A DNA stretch of 64,000 nucleotides from Pseudoips prasinana (lineage: Eukaryota; Arthropoda; Insecta; Lepidoptera; Nolidae), in contig OX621255.1 in NCBI GenBank assembly GCA_951640165.1, forward strand, positions 20,248,001 to 20,312,000, in the 5' to 3' direction. How positions within the stretch are numbered: position 1 is the stretch's first letter; each line of letters begins with the position of its first letter. The notes below the pieces were generated by a model. That model worked only from the letters and a program-made list of their open reading frames with translations, did no database searches and was not told where the DNA came from. Below are positions 39,571 through 49,264 of this stretch, one piece after another. A program made the position numbers and the translations under genes.

Positions 39571-40245
39571 TTTCTTATTAAAAAAAGAACACAAGTATCA
39601 CCTATACGGAATTTTCAGTGCAAGCCCATGTCAACCACTTGGCATCCTTTGCTCTTTTGTTGCTTTCAATTCTGGATTAAGTTGCACATGAATATAGAAT
39701 CACGTGGCGTATCAATATTCGATATTAATAAAACATTATTGATATGATATGTACCTAAATTTGTGTTTCACCTTGAATTCAAACTTTTTGTGTAAAACAT
39801 AAATGTTACATAAAAAGTGTTTTTTTTAGGTTTTTATATATATTTGTTTCGTACCTTGGGTATGTGTATGATTATATTATTATTCCTATATTCTACGTGT
39901 AACGCAAATAGTCATGAATACTGAACTTAAAGAACATCCGTTCCGTTTGATATAAACTGAATTAAATGAAACATGGAATTTACATACATTACGTTTCATA
40001 TTGTCGTTGGCACAAACTTCAAATGTAATAATTTAATGTATAGCTGCAATTATGTTATACTTTCTAGTTGTATGTAGTCAGTTTTTTCTTTTTGTACATT
40101 TAAGTCAGCAACAAGCATACGGCACCTTATAAATATGTAAACCTTCACCGTAGACTTTGGACGCTTGCAACACTAAGAGCGTCACTTGCGCGTTGCTGAC
40201 TCTTTCTATGCCTAATCACTTCTTTTATTTTCTATTTTATTGACA
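39571..40245. other. No recognisable element
   Basis: Includes a GC-richer strip CGCTTGCAACACTAAGAGCG at 40163; nothing assignable. Confidence 0.3.
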
Positions 40246-40249
40246 GTGT

Positions 40250-40500
40250 GCTGGGCACATAGCTGGTAGCACCGACGGGCGTTGAAATGTTCTCGAGTGG
40301 CGACCACGAACCGGAAGACGTAGACTGGGCAGTCTCCCTACCAGGTGGACCGACGATCTTGTAAGGGTCGCGGGACCCGCTGGATGCGAGCAGCACAAAA
40401 CCGACCGTTTTGGAGATCCTTGGGGAAGGATTTTGTCCAGCAGTGGTCATCTTTCAGCTGATATGATGATGACGATGACGATGATGATGATGCTGTAGTG
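40250..40500 (+). mobile_element. RTE-clade LINE 3' end
   Basis: TGGGCACATAGCTGGTAGCA, GAGTGGCGACCACGAACCGG, GACCGACGATCTTGTAAGGG and CCGTTTTGGAGATCCTTGGG, then (ATG/ACG)n. Protein remnants DDLVRVAG and RSLGKDFVQQW are visible in frame. Confidence 0.75.
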
Positions 40501-40734
40501 TATTCGGAAAATCGTACAAAGATCTCATAACACCATTCCAATATGTATAAAAATAGCAGATTTCGGATTATTTTAAATTTACACACATACCTATATAAGA
40601 AAAAGTACTTACTTACACAAAAAGTTCAATTTGATAAAGAACTACCAAACTTGACATTGCACATAAGTAGTAAGAAATATCTTCCATTATGAGTAAATGT
40701 TTAAAGATAGAATGTAAAATTAATTGAACTTGAC
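40501..40734. other. No recognisable element
   Basis: Short AT-rich spacer. Confidence 0.3.
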
Positions 40735-40895
40735 ACGTTGCCGCGTGTCTAGATAGCTAAACTAAGCAAAGCTTTTACCTACTATACAACAGATAGAAAT
40801 ATAATATATACTTTTTTGTTAATATAAATAAAATACACCCAGACTACGAAAGAAAGTAAAGAAGGTTCACTAGCAACTGAGCCACGGTGGTCGTC
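40735..40895 (-). mobile_element. SINE-A-like copy, divergent
   Basis: CTAAACTAAGCAAAGCTTTT tail complement, AAAATACACCCAGACTACGA body and a GCAACTGAGCCACGGTGG head of SINE-B type. Confidence 0.5.
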
Positions 40896-41662
40896 AATTT
40901 ATACGTTATTATTATTAAAAAAGCAATTACGACGTATAAATAAGAAAATAGTATTCATTTATTTGCGCATACACACGCGGTACAGCCATCATCACGATCA
41001 CACAAAGGGACATGCCAATTCATTTTCGAGGTAGGCCCTTAAGAGCCATTTCACAAAATGATTACGCTCGAGTTTAGGTAAAAGACTGCATCATTGTTTA
41101 TGTGTGCGTGTCTACGCACTCGAACGCAATGTAAACTGTGTAATACACGTGTCAAGACGGACGAGGCTATCTTGAGCCGTAATCATAATGTGAATTGATA
41201 AGAGATTTATAAAAAAAAGTTATATTTACTCTAACAAAGATTTCTAGCTAGATTAATAAGAAAACACGGATAGGTATGTTATGTAAAATATTTGTATTTA
41301 GAACAAATCTAGATCCACACATTGCACACTTCATGTCATATTTAGATATGAGACCCACCTGTTTCTCTTTACATATTTTTAAATAGCTTAATTTGCATCC
41401 AAATTTTTCGCTGTGTTCGCTTATAATTATTATTTGTCTCCAAAAGATTGGAAATCAATTATACGTTTTAGACGATTATTCATTCTAAAATAAAAACAAA
41501 ATAGCTGTTAATTTTCAATATCCACGTATAAGTTACATATTAAATCAATAATAATCGGTTAGAGTAAAAATGAATACTTATTGTAAATAAAAAAAAATGT
41601 GAGCCGTCACGGGACGCCTGGCAGATGTGAAACATCGCCATTATTTTGTAAAAGTAATATGC
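40896..41662. other. No recognisable element
   Basis: No repeat partner; 41090-41160 has a slightly raised CpG level (GCACTCGAACGCAATGTAAA). Confidence 0.3.
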
Positions 41663-41946
41663 AGAAGTCGAAGTCGAAGTATAAGTCGCAGTCGAAGTCG
41701 AAGTATAAGTCGCAGTCGAAGTCGAAATCGAAGTCGAAGTCGAAGTCGATGTCGATGTCGAAGTATAAGTCGCAGTCGAAGTCAAAGTCGAAGTCATGTC
41801 GAAGACGAAGTCGAAGTCGAAGTATAAGTAGAAGTCGAAGTCGAAGTTAAGTCGCAGTCGAAGTCGAAGTATAAGTCGCAGTCGAAGTCAAAGTCGAAGT
41901 CAAGTCGAAGTCCAAGTAGATTTCGAAGTTGAAGTCGAAGTCGAAA
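41663..41946. repeat. (AAGTCG)n hexanucleotide microsatellite
   Basis: About 280 bp of AAGTCG with interspersed AAGTATAAGTCGCAGTCG variants, showing a secondary 30-42 bp higher-order pattern. It opens Ser/Lys and Ser/Arg frames on plus and Ser/Thr and Asp/Phe frames on minus, all repeat artefacts. Confidence 0.95.
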
Positions 41947-43103
41947 AGAACATATTGTGATATGAAATAAAAAAAAAACCACGGCATGCGTCACCACGCC
42001 ACGCCAGAAATCTGTTTTACGTGCGGCTATAGATGTTTCACATCAAAAATAGGTATCTACCTCACTTCTGTTGCTTTTTTTAAACCTGCAGAATTATCAC
42101 GTTTCCTTTTTTTTACGCAACGGTATACACATTCCTTGCGCCCCATAGCTAGTAATGAAACAAAACTATATAATTATTCTACAAAAAAATAAAATCTTAC
42201 ATACATACATACATACTTCATAATAAATAAAACCGTACCTTATGAAAAAATACAAAACGAATCAAAACTATGTGGTCGCAGTATATGAATTACTTCACTA
42301 TACGAGCGCTCGAAAGTCGGGACGCGGGAAAAATGGCACAGGTCCTACCTTGATGGGCGCTCGCGCCGTAGTGCCGTACTAATCGGTGCCCACCCGTGTA
42401 TCGTATTTTATTGTAATTGAAAACTGATGTTCAAATCGATATTATGACAAATTAATTGCCAATATTTAAAAAAAATACCGTAGAATTCGATTATACAAAG
42501 AACATAGTTTATAATGGTATAATTTTATTTTAGTAATTACGCTTTATTTAAACCAAAAATCACTATGAAATTAAAAAAAAAAACTTAAATTTGGTGTAAG
42601 GATTTATTTTTTTACTAATTAATGGTAACAAAATTCAAGAATATGTTACATTAAACGACGAATAAAATATATGTCTCATGCTGAATGTATTTTTTTAGCT
42701 TAGTTTATAAGTATTATTGCTAGTTACAGGACTTTGAAATTCACTCTACGGCGATTTTTCATTAAAATGGTTGTGGGAGATGAGTCACTACAGAACAAGC
42801 AAATTTTTTTGGTAAATGTGATATATTAAACGTAAACAAAAACGATTTTTCCATATTTCACATGTATTCAATAATTTCTGGGTATTACTTAAGATGGTAA
42901 TAGAGGAGCCCAAAATCTTAGAAATTCGCGCGAAAGCGTGAAATGGCTCTTAACCTTTGTGCATATATTGAGCTCATTATTCTAGAATATTTATGTTCCA
43001 CGTGTATATTTCAAGGTTATAAATTATAATAACCAATGCTTAGTGGATTCTATTTTGCTGATGAGAGAATGCTGTGTGGCTACGGCGGTGAATATTAGAA
43101 TCA
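41947..43103. other. Repeat-poor stretch with a CpG-rich island
   Basis: 42295-42415 is CpG-rich (CGAGCGCTCGAAAGTCGGGA, GGCGCTCGCGCCGTAGTGCC) within AT-rich DNA. It has no supported frame. A promoter, first exon or unrecognised element end are all possible. Confidence 0.3.
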
Positions 43104-43275
43104 CATTAATATTATAAAGGCGAAAGTTTGTGAGTGTGTATGTTTGTTACTTCTTCACGTCTAAACTGCTGAAGCGATTTTAATAAAATTTGGTATGGAG
43201 TTAGTTAACACCCTGGATTAACACATAGGCTATAATTTATAAAGTTTAACGAAGGTAAAACCGCGGGGCAAAGGT
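43104..43275 (+). mobile_element. Helitron, second subfamily
   Basis: ACATTAATATTATAAAGGCG then AAAGTTTGTGAGTGTGTATG opening, TTCACGTCTAAACTGCTGAA, and 3' GAAGGTAAAACCGCGGGGCA ending AAGGTAGT with CTAG mutated. Confidence 0.75.
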
Positions 43276-43284
43276 AGTATAAAA

Positions 43285-43470
43285 TATCAGTCTACCTGAG
43301 GGAATATTTACCAGAGGACGGGCAGCAGCTTCCTTTTGAGTACTGTGACCATCTGACTGCGTTCGCGAACCCGTCTGCCAAGCGTAGTAATTATGGCATA
43401 TCCAGGATGATTCTTGGGGGAGGCTCATCCAACTGTGGACTTCTCTCGGTGCCTCGTACTTATTTAAGAA
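43285..43470 (+). mobile_element. SINE-D copy, plus strand
   Basis: AATATTTACCAGAGGACGGG, CTGCCAAGCGTAGTAATTAT, GGCATATCC and TGGGGGAGGCTCATCCAACT then GTGGACTTCTCTCGGTGCC. Confidence 0.6.
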
Positions 43471-43797
43471 AGGAAGCAATTTACATTATAATCTGTACCA
43501 AATTAATTTATAGAAATCTGTTGCTATACGGAACTGTTTTTAAATTATCAACATGTAATCAAACTAGTTTAAAAACATATGATTAAGGGCCTTAGGCAGG
43601 TTGAAGGTGTACAAGTAACATTTTTCCTTTTTTACCAGAATCGGCAACGTTAATTAAAAATGTAAATAGAAAAGTTGTGCAATCGATTTGCACGATTTTG
43701 GTGTAATTATATATTTGGTACAAATCATTACCAAGTAGTTTGTTTTATATCAATTTTATAGCAATAAATAAATAAATAATAGCGATTAAGTAAAGAG
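43471..43797. other. No recognisable element
   Basis: AT-rich; nothing assignable before the tandem duplication. Confidence 0.3.
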
Positions 43798-44560
43798 TTA
43801 TAAAACGTTGAAATAAAATAAAGATAAGATGATAATTTAATATAAGTGTATGACAATGTTGTAGTTCTCTAAACAAACATACAATGCTGTTAACTGTGGG
43901 ATTTTATTGAACTTACCGTTTATATTTATTCTAAAAGGTTTTAACCCACGCTTTCTAGACGGTTCGAACCCCGAAGGATCTAACCCACCGGGTTTGAACC
44001 TTTGGAGTTCGGTTAGCAATTAGGTAGAGACTTATAAAACGTTGAAATAAAATAAAGATAAGATGATAATCTATACAAATAAATAAAATTGGAGTGTCTG
44101 TTTGTAATATTGAAATAGCCGGTTATTACTACATAAATATGAATATATATACGGTACATACACCAAAATAACATTTTTTTCAATTTTTGTCTGTCTGTCT
44201 GTCTGTTTGTTCCGGCTAATCTCTGAAATGGCTGGACCGATTTTGACGGGACTTTTATTGGCAGGTAGCTGATGTAATAAGGCGTAACTTAGGCTAAGTA
44301 CTTTTATTTTAGAAAAAATATTTTATTTTACTAAAAAACTAAATAAACTAATTAACACGCGGACGAAGTCGCGGGCACAGCTAGTTTAATATAAAAGTAT
44401 GTCAATGCTGTAGCTCTGTAAAAAATACTCCAGTTATATACAATGCTATTAACAGATGATTTTATTGAACTTACTGTTTATATTTATTATAGAAAGCTTT
44501 AACCCGCGCCGGTGGGTTTGAACCTCGGCTCAGGGCGGTTACTATCGCGAGAATGCATGA
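43798..44560. repeat. Tandem duplication, unit about 234 bp; second unit holds a Helitron
   Basis: TTATAAAACGTTGAAATAAA starts at 43798 and again at 44032. Both units continue through AGATAAGATGATAA, AATATAA.GTATG.CAATG, TTTTATTGAACTTAC and a GGTTT-GAACC GC-rich end. The second is lengthened by the 315-bp Helitron at 44070-44384. Confidence 0.85.
44070..44384 (+). mobile_element. Complete non-autonomous Helitron with visible empty site
   Basis: 5' TCTATACAAATAAATAAAAT, 3' CACGCGGACGAAGTCGCGGG then CACAGCTAG with a stem (CGCGGAC/GTCGCG) about 10 nt before the end. It lies between A (44069) and T (44385) with no target duplication. The first duplicate unit shows the unfilled site GATAA|TTTAA at 43835/43836. 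Subfamily distinct from the CCGCGGGGCAC type. Confidence 0.9.
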
Positions 44561-44720
44561 GAGGGGCAGATTTTTAGAGACGTTTGGAGGGCGTTTTGAA
44601 CGGGCCGCTCATCTGATTAAAGATCGGAGGGGTGAGAGCAAATGGCGGCCGCGTATCGTTTGCGGCGTCCTTGCGGCTTGTTTGCGGCGTGTTTGCGGAA
44701 CGCTTGCGGTTATACTCTCG
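44505..44720 (+). repeat. Rep-X-related GC-rich segment
   Basis: CCCGCGCCGGTGGGTTTGAA and CGGCTCAGGGCGGTTACTAT match 24312-24370; later GTTTGCGGCGTCCTTGCGGC has short GCGG repeats. Confidence 0.5.
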
Positions 44721-45500
44721 CGCCTGTATAGAGTCACTAGAGTTAACTGAGGTACATAGTGATGGAAAAGTACCTACCTCTTGATCCCTAGTTGAGTTAC
44801 TCATAGAGATAAAACAATTCCATGAGCCGATTTATTTAATTATTGCTACGTGTAGCTCTACCCATAGATCTCACGAAGGGTTCATACAATTTAATTTTTC
44901 ATCGTGAAAACCGCGGGATTAGTGTGACACAATACATCTGGTCTGTCACGCGATTACGTCACTAATGATTTAATTAGCGAAGTGACCCGGCCGTTCGGAC
45001 ATTTAGATCTAACAAGTCACTTCGATTATTTTAGTGTCTGTACCTACATGCATATGTAAAAAAACACATTAGAAGGCGGAGAAGCATATATTTTCAAAAA
45101 TAGATCATGCGTACATTTTTTGTAGTGAGATAACAATATGACTTTGGTACTGTTACTGCGTGTGTGGTGTTATATTTGTTGCAAAAGTCATAAGCTGGTA
45201 ACCATCAAGTGAGCTGTATACAAGCATGCCCTCGTTTACCAGCTTAGTAATAAAAAAAAAACTTGATTGACTTGCCATTTACTTTGTACAATCATACATA
45301 CCTGCTATATGTATGATTAATAAATTATTCGCATGCCCTCTAAGGGTAGAAGTGTCAACCAATATTATGTGCCTACCACCATATTCAGCCATATCTTAAG
45401 CGAATAAAGACCTCATCTTATCTGCTCTTGCTCCGCTCATTTTTGGCGTTAGTGAGTTCAACGGTATATAATACCTGAAACTAGGACTAGTTTCAGCCTA
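44721..45500. other. No recognisable element
   Basis: 44965-45030 has AGCGAAGTGACCCGG and its partial complement AAGTCACTTCG. 45185-45245 carries a Rep-H-like scrap (GCTGGTAACCATCAAGTGAG). Confidence 0.3.
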
Positions 45501-45504
45501 GAAT

Positions 45505-45720
45505 CGGGCCAAAAATTGTATTGGAATATTACAGTGTTATGCGTCTGTGCCTCGGAGCAATCGTTAAGTTGTCGGTTCCTCACATGGTCGGCTGGTGATT
45601 GTGTCGATGTGCAGATTCTGCACTATAACATGTTGTGCTTAGATAGCTAATTTCCGCTAAATCACTCCAGCGAAATGTCGTCGTACCCGAATCAGTCGGC
45701 AACGAATGTTAGGAGCTTAT
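45505..45720 (+). mobile_element. SINE-C copy, head-truncated
   Basis: AGAATCGGGCCAAAAATTGT, GCCTCGGAGCAATCGTTAAG, TCACATGGTCGGCTGGTGAT and a degenerate 3' end (TGTCGTCGTACCCGAATCAG). Confidence 0.55.
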
Positions 45721-45764
45721 TCTATTTTTAAGCCTTCGATAAGGTATTGAGAAGAAATAATAAT

Positions 45765-45955
45765 AGCACTCCTGGCTGGTTTCAGCTATGGAGTCCAATC
45801 AAAATGAAGACTAGTAAAGACGCAAGACATATTATAGTACAAAAGTGGTATGCAATAACAGTTGAGCGGGGGACGGCTATCGGAGACGAGCGGACAGATA
45901 TAGGGCAGGACCGACACGACTTTACGTGTTCTTCTGTATCCTCAAGGGCCCCTAA
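45765..45955 (-). mobile_element. SINE-C copy, partial
   Basis: CTGGCTGGTTTCAGCTATGG tail complement, AGCGGACAGATATAGGGCAG and GACCGACACGACTTTACGTG. Inverted next to the preceding copy. Confidence 0.5.
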
Positions 45956-46009
45956 TTTATAGACTCTTATATTTTAATCATTAATATCATAAGTTATTAT
46001 TTTACATAC

Positions 46010-46137
46010 AAGGCGCATATTCAAATACATACATAGAATTAATTATCTACCTACAGTTAACCATATTACAAAAAACATGAACTGACTTATTACAAGCGCT
46101 TTTTTAAAAGTCTACGTGAATAAAAACCATAAAAAGA
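46010..46137 (+). mobile_element. LINE-J 3' end, short
   Basis: ATTACAAGCGCTTTTTTAAA then AGTCTACGTGAATAAAAACC. Confidence 0.65.
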
Positions 46138-46295
46138 ATTATACCGTGTGTTTTTTATTGTAAGAAAGAAGCAATTATACTATTTGCCCAGGCGAGGATT
46201 TAAATCCATGATCTTATTAGAAAATGTAGGAAAATTATCAATAATATTATCTGAGTATCCTTTTACCGAGTGTCTGTTGCAGCGGTAGACCTAGA

Positions 46296-46372
46296 TGCTT
46301 CAATCAATCAATCAGCCTATCGCAGTCCACTGCTGGACATAAGCCTCTCCTAACACGCGCCATTGCACACGT
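46296..46372 (-). mobile_element. RTE-type tail, minus strand
   Basis: (AATC)n then AGCCTATCGCAGTCCACTGC, TGGACATAAGCCTCTCCTAA. Confidence 0.55.
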
Positions 46373-46399
46373 AGATGCTTAATAATACTTATTTTAATA

Positions 46400-46610
46400 A
46401 TGCCTTCCTGATCGAATTTAGGCCATGGCAGCCAGTCTCAATGGAGACTAGTCATCTGCATGTTACCATCTGCCAAAGCCATCTGATTGTATACCTATCA
46501 GTGAGTGCGCAAACACAGAAACACAGAACCACTTTCTATTGCAACACTGTCATAATCCGATGGCACCACTAGCGACACGACCGGAAAGAGTTCAGGTAGG
46601 TGACCTCTAG
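46400..46610 (-). mobile_element. SINE-C, 3' half
   Basis: CTTCCTGATCGAATTTAGGC, GTGAGTGCGCAAACACAG and GCGACACGACCGGAAAGAGT with small insertions; the tRNA-like head is absent. Confidence 0.65.
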
Positions 46611-46817
46611 TAACATAATAGTCATTTCCTCACAGCTGTGTAAAAAATATGGCGTTCATGGTTGTTGGTTCCTTACTTGTATGTTTTACTCTTCATACAG
46701 AAGTCTGCTGATTTTTAGTTCTGATACGATTAATTTAGTTAATAGTAATACGGCATCAAGAACATTTTGCTGAGCTTAAGCGAAATTAAGTCTTACCCCT
46801 TTTCTTTAAGATAAAAT

Positions 46818-46997
46818 TTGCTGTACTTTTACTTATTATCTGGTAAATATAAATTTTCTCGTAAATTCAGTTCGGCTGCGTATGCAGTCAAAACAATAAG
46901 AAGGCTCACTGGTGTGGAAACGGCTAGAATCGTTCATTTTAGTGGTTTTCATAGCATTATGTACTATGGGATTATTCTCTGGGGAAATTCTGCTGAT
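46818..46997 (+). pseudogene. LINE polyprotein fragment after the RT domain
   Basis: The frame reads NFSRKFSSAAYAVKTIRRLT-like (KFSSAAYAVKTIRRLTGVET) and then HSIMYYGIILWGNSADKETL. The Y-G-I/V-x-L/F-W-G-N-S motif lies after the reverse transcriptase in Jockey-group LINEs. It is cut by the Rep-G insertion at 46998. Confidence 0.7.
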
Positions 46998-47287
46998 AAA
47001 GAGACCCTTTTTATGGTTCCGTACCCAAAGGGTAAGACGGGACCCTATTGCTAAGACTTCGCTGTCTGTCTGTCCATCTGTCACCAGGCTGTATCTCATG
47101 AACCGTGATAGTTAGACAGTTAAAATTTTCACACATGATGTATTTCTGTTGCCGCTATAACAAAAAATACTAAAAATAAAGTTAATATTTAAGGGGGCTC
47201 CCATACAACAAACGTGAATTTGTTTGCTTGTTTTTATAGATAATGGTACGGACACTTCGTGCGCGAGTCCGACTCGCACTTGGCCGG
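46998..47287 (+). repeat. Rep-G, short copy
   Basis: TTTTATGGTTCCGTACCCAA, CTATTGCTAAGACTTCGCTG, (TGTC)n, GGGGGCTCCCATACAACAAA and GCGAGTCCGACTCGCACTTG then GCCGGTTT. The 290-bp length versus 587 bp at 11557 reflects an absent central part. Confidence 0.7.
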
Positions 47288-47755
47288 TTTATCGGTAAGC
47301 AGAGTTTATCTAAGAAGAGTTTAAAGAAATTTGCATATAATCCTGTTGCACATGCAACATCAGTATCCACAAAATCAGTAACTCTTTTACAGGACAGCGT
47401 ATACGCTTCCACAACAAACTTTATAAATAGAGCATTTATTTTCTCCACACAAGATCTTCTACAAATTCAGTACAATAATATTCGACATAATGTAAATCTT
47501 CATTAGTTTAATTGTGTGAGGGATTGGTGCCATATTAAGGTTTTTAGAAAAACTTATATTACAGGTAACCAGGACCCTCCTGTGGTTAAGCCAGTTTTAA
47601 ATATTAATGAATTAAAATCTGTCTGTTCCCCCTATAGCGGCATTATATGATCTCTTCTAGGCATCCAGGAGAGATGCGGAAACTTGTCGCCGAGTTCAAA
47701 ACTGGAAATAAACAGTTTCCTACTAACAATAGTTGTCATTTATGGAGTATTAGTA
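47288..47755 (+). pseudogene. Decayed reading frame of unknown family
   Basis: After Rep-G a plus-strand frame runs IGKQSLSKKSLKKFAYNPVA and onward to NNIRHNVNLH, a TAG (47504), then continues in the same frame FNCVRDWCHIKVFRKTYITG, NQDPPVVKPVLNINELKSVC and SPYSGII to a TGA at 47645. After a frame change it carries on as ISSRHPGEMRKLVAEFKTGN. Three protein-like segments in order with few lesions suggest a once-coding sequence of at least 150 codons. I do not recognise it; it is not the expected continuation of the LINE frame at 46818. A transposase, a host retrocopy or another retroelement are possible. Confidence 0.35.
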
Positions 47756-48520
47756 GTTAATAAACGCATTGTATGGACTGTCTGATACAGAAATATTCTC
47801 TACTGTTATTGATGCACCAACTAAATTCGTTTTAATACTAATTTGTTATGGAGCTATTTTCGAAAGATAGGTATATTTTTAAACCTTATTTTATCTTAGT
47901 TTGTGCGGCCGAAAAACTAAATAAAGATATTACTACGCACAGAAAGCTGGTACTACAGTAAATAATTTAAATTTTAGCTTGAATGCGCCACGAGTGTCAG
48001 TTTTGTTGTGACTCATTAAAGGTGCTGATAGATGCACATTCTTTTGTAAAAGAACATCGCGACTTCACCGTTTTAAAATTTTCAAACTGAACAACCACCA
48101 GATTTTCCACGATCATTCTAGGAAACCGAGACCGTTAGCTAGAATGATAGTGGAAATGTTGTCAAAAAAATATTCTTCACAGCGGAACGGCGCGGCGGCA
48201 CAATGAGCGGCAAAAAGCTCAACGAAAATTTATTGTCTTATCGCTAGAATGCTCGCTAGACGTTCGCTAAAATGTTCGCTAAAACGCTCCCGAAGGTTCT
48301 TTTTTGTATTGTAACATTCGCTAGAAGGCTCATTATTAGTGATTGCTCAAGTTTATCAGCACTTTACGGATCAGTCTGGCCAACTCGGGCTTTTATAACT
48401 ATACACGTGAGTCTACAGTCTTCCTTTAAGGTCTCATTGAAATTTTGTATAAATCACCGGTTATAAGGAAAGGTAAATATTTTATTAAAAATATTGGTCT
48501 TGTCTAAATATCTTGTGAGA
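47756..48520. other. Unclassified, with small inverted and direct repeats
   Basis: 48104-48152 is a stem (TTTCCACGATCATTCTA with TAGAATGATAGTGGAAA, 15-nt-scale loop). 48240-48320 has CGCTAGAAtGcTCGCTAgA-type units repeated four to five times. Confidence 0.5.
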
Positions 48521-48524
48521 ACTA

Positions 48525-48602
48525 ACACACTGCCATTTGATCCCTAACTAGGCATAAGTATGGTTATCAGACAACTGATAACTATACTCATATATTTCTA
48601 AA
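48525..48602 (-). mobile_element. SINE-A tail fragment
   Basis: CACTGCCATTTGATCCCTAA, CTAGGCATAAGTATGG and CAGACAACTGATAACTATAC. Confidence 0.55.
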
Positions 48603-48629
48603 TACTAACAACATACATATGTATTATAG

Positions 48630-48725
48630 AAACCGAAACCGCTGGATGCGAATAGCGCAAGACCGGCAATTGTGGAGATGTTTGGGGGACTGTGGACGTC
48701 TTTCGACTGATATGATGATGATAAT
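48630..48725 (+). mobile_element. RTE-clade LINE 3' end, short
   Basis: CCGCTGGATGCGAATAGCGC, AAGACCGGCAATTGTGGAGA, GGACGTCTTTCGACTGATAT; about 25 bp around GGCCTTTGTCCAG is deleted. Confidence 0.7.
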
Positions 48726-48744
48726 ATGTATCATAGATAGCGAT

Positions 48745-48855
48745 ATTGTGTTTAACCCAAGAAAATGAAGTCCTGGTTTCTAATCCTACGTTGGACCAAA
48801 AAATGATTTTGGGATTTTCTGTAAAGAATGCTCGCAGATTGCCGAAATTCGGCCA
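48745..48855 (+). mobile_element. SINE-C with internal deletion
   Basis: Head GAAGTCCTGGTTTCTAATCC and AAAAAATGATTTTGGGATTT are joined directly to the last 25 bp TGCCGAAATTCGGCCAGGAA; the 250-bp body is missing. Confidence 0.6.
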
Positions 48856-48864
48856 GGAAGGCAT

Positions 48865-48995
48865 TATTAAATTACACCGAGACACGGAACAAAAAATCGT
48901 GTATGAGCGTGCTCCCCACACAACAATTTATTCTTGGTAGGGATCGAATTAACGACCTCTAGCTTAACAGTCAGGTTCAGTCACTACACCAACAG
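48865..48995 (-). mobile_element. tRNA-like SINE copy, other family
   Basis: GGTAGGGATCGAATTAACGA and CAGTCACTACACCAACAGGC resemble a tRNA-like head on the minus strand; the tail is unassigned. Confidence 0.45.
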
Positions 48996-49264
48996 GCTAG
49001 TCTATATCATGTATAATCATGAAATAAAATGATTGTATACACTTTCTTATAAATCGCTTCGGTTATTTTATATTAATATTACCGAAGCACATTTTTTTAT
49101 AAGTGCATTTTACATCATATATCACAGCTAAATGTGCAAGCGACATGGCTTAACGCTGCAGTCTGAGAGTTAATGTCATTTAAGTTCAGACACCCTCTAT
49201 GCTTTGTGTTTTATCCAGCTGGTTCTGCTTGGCTGCATTCTAAAAATAAATGCTATCAACTTTA

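Noticed and set aside
41540..41997. Long Ser/Lys, Ser/Arg, Ser/Thr and Asp/Phe frames on both strands
   Set aside because: All follow from the AAGTCG hexamer being a multiple of three; no unique sequence around it is coding.
46998..47287. Rep-G as a 5S-rRNA-derived SINE
   Set aside because: I remember related lepidopteran copies with a 5S-like segment, but neither copy here contains it, so I do not make the claim.
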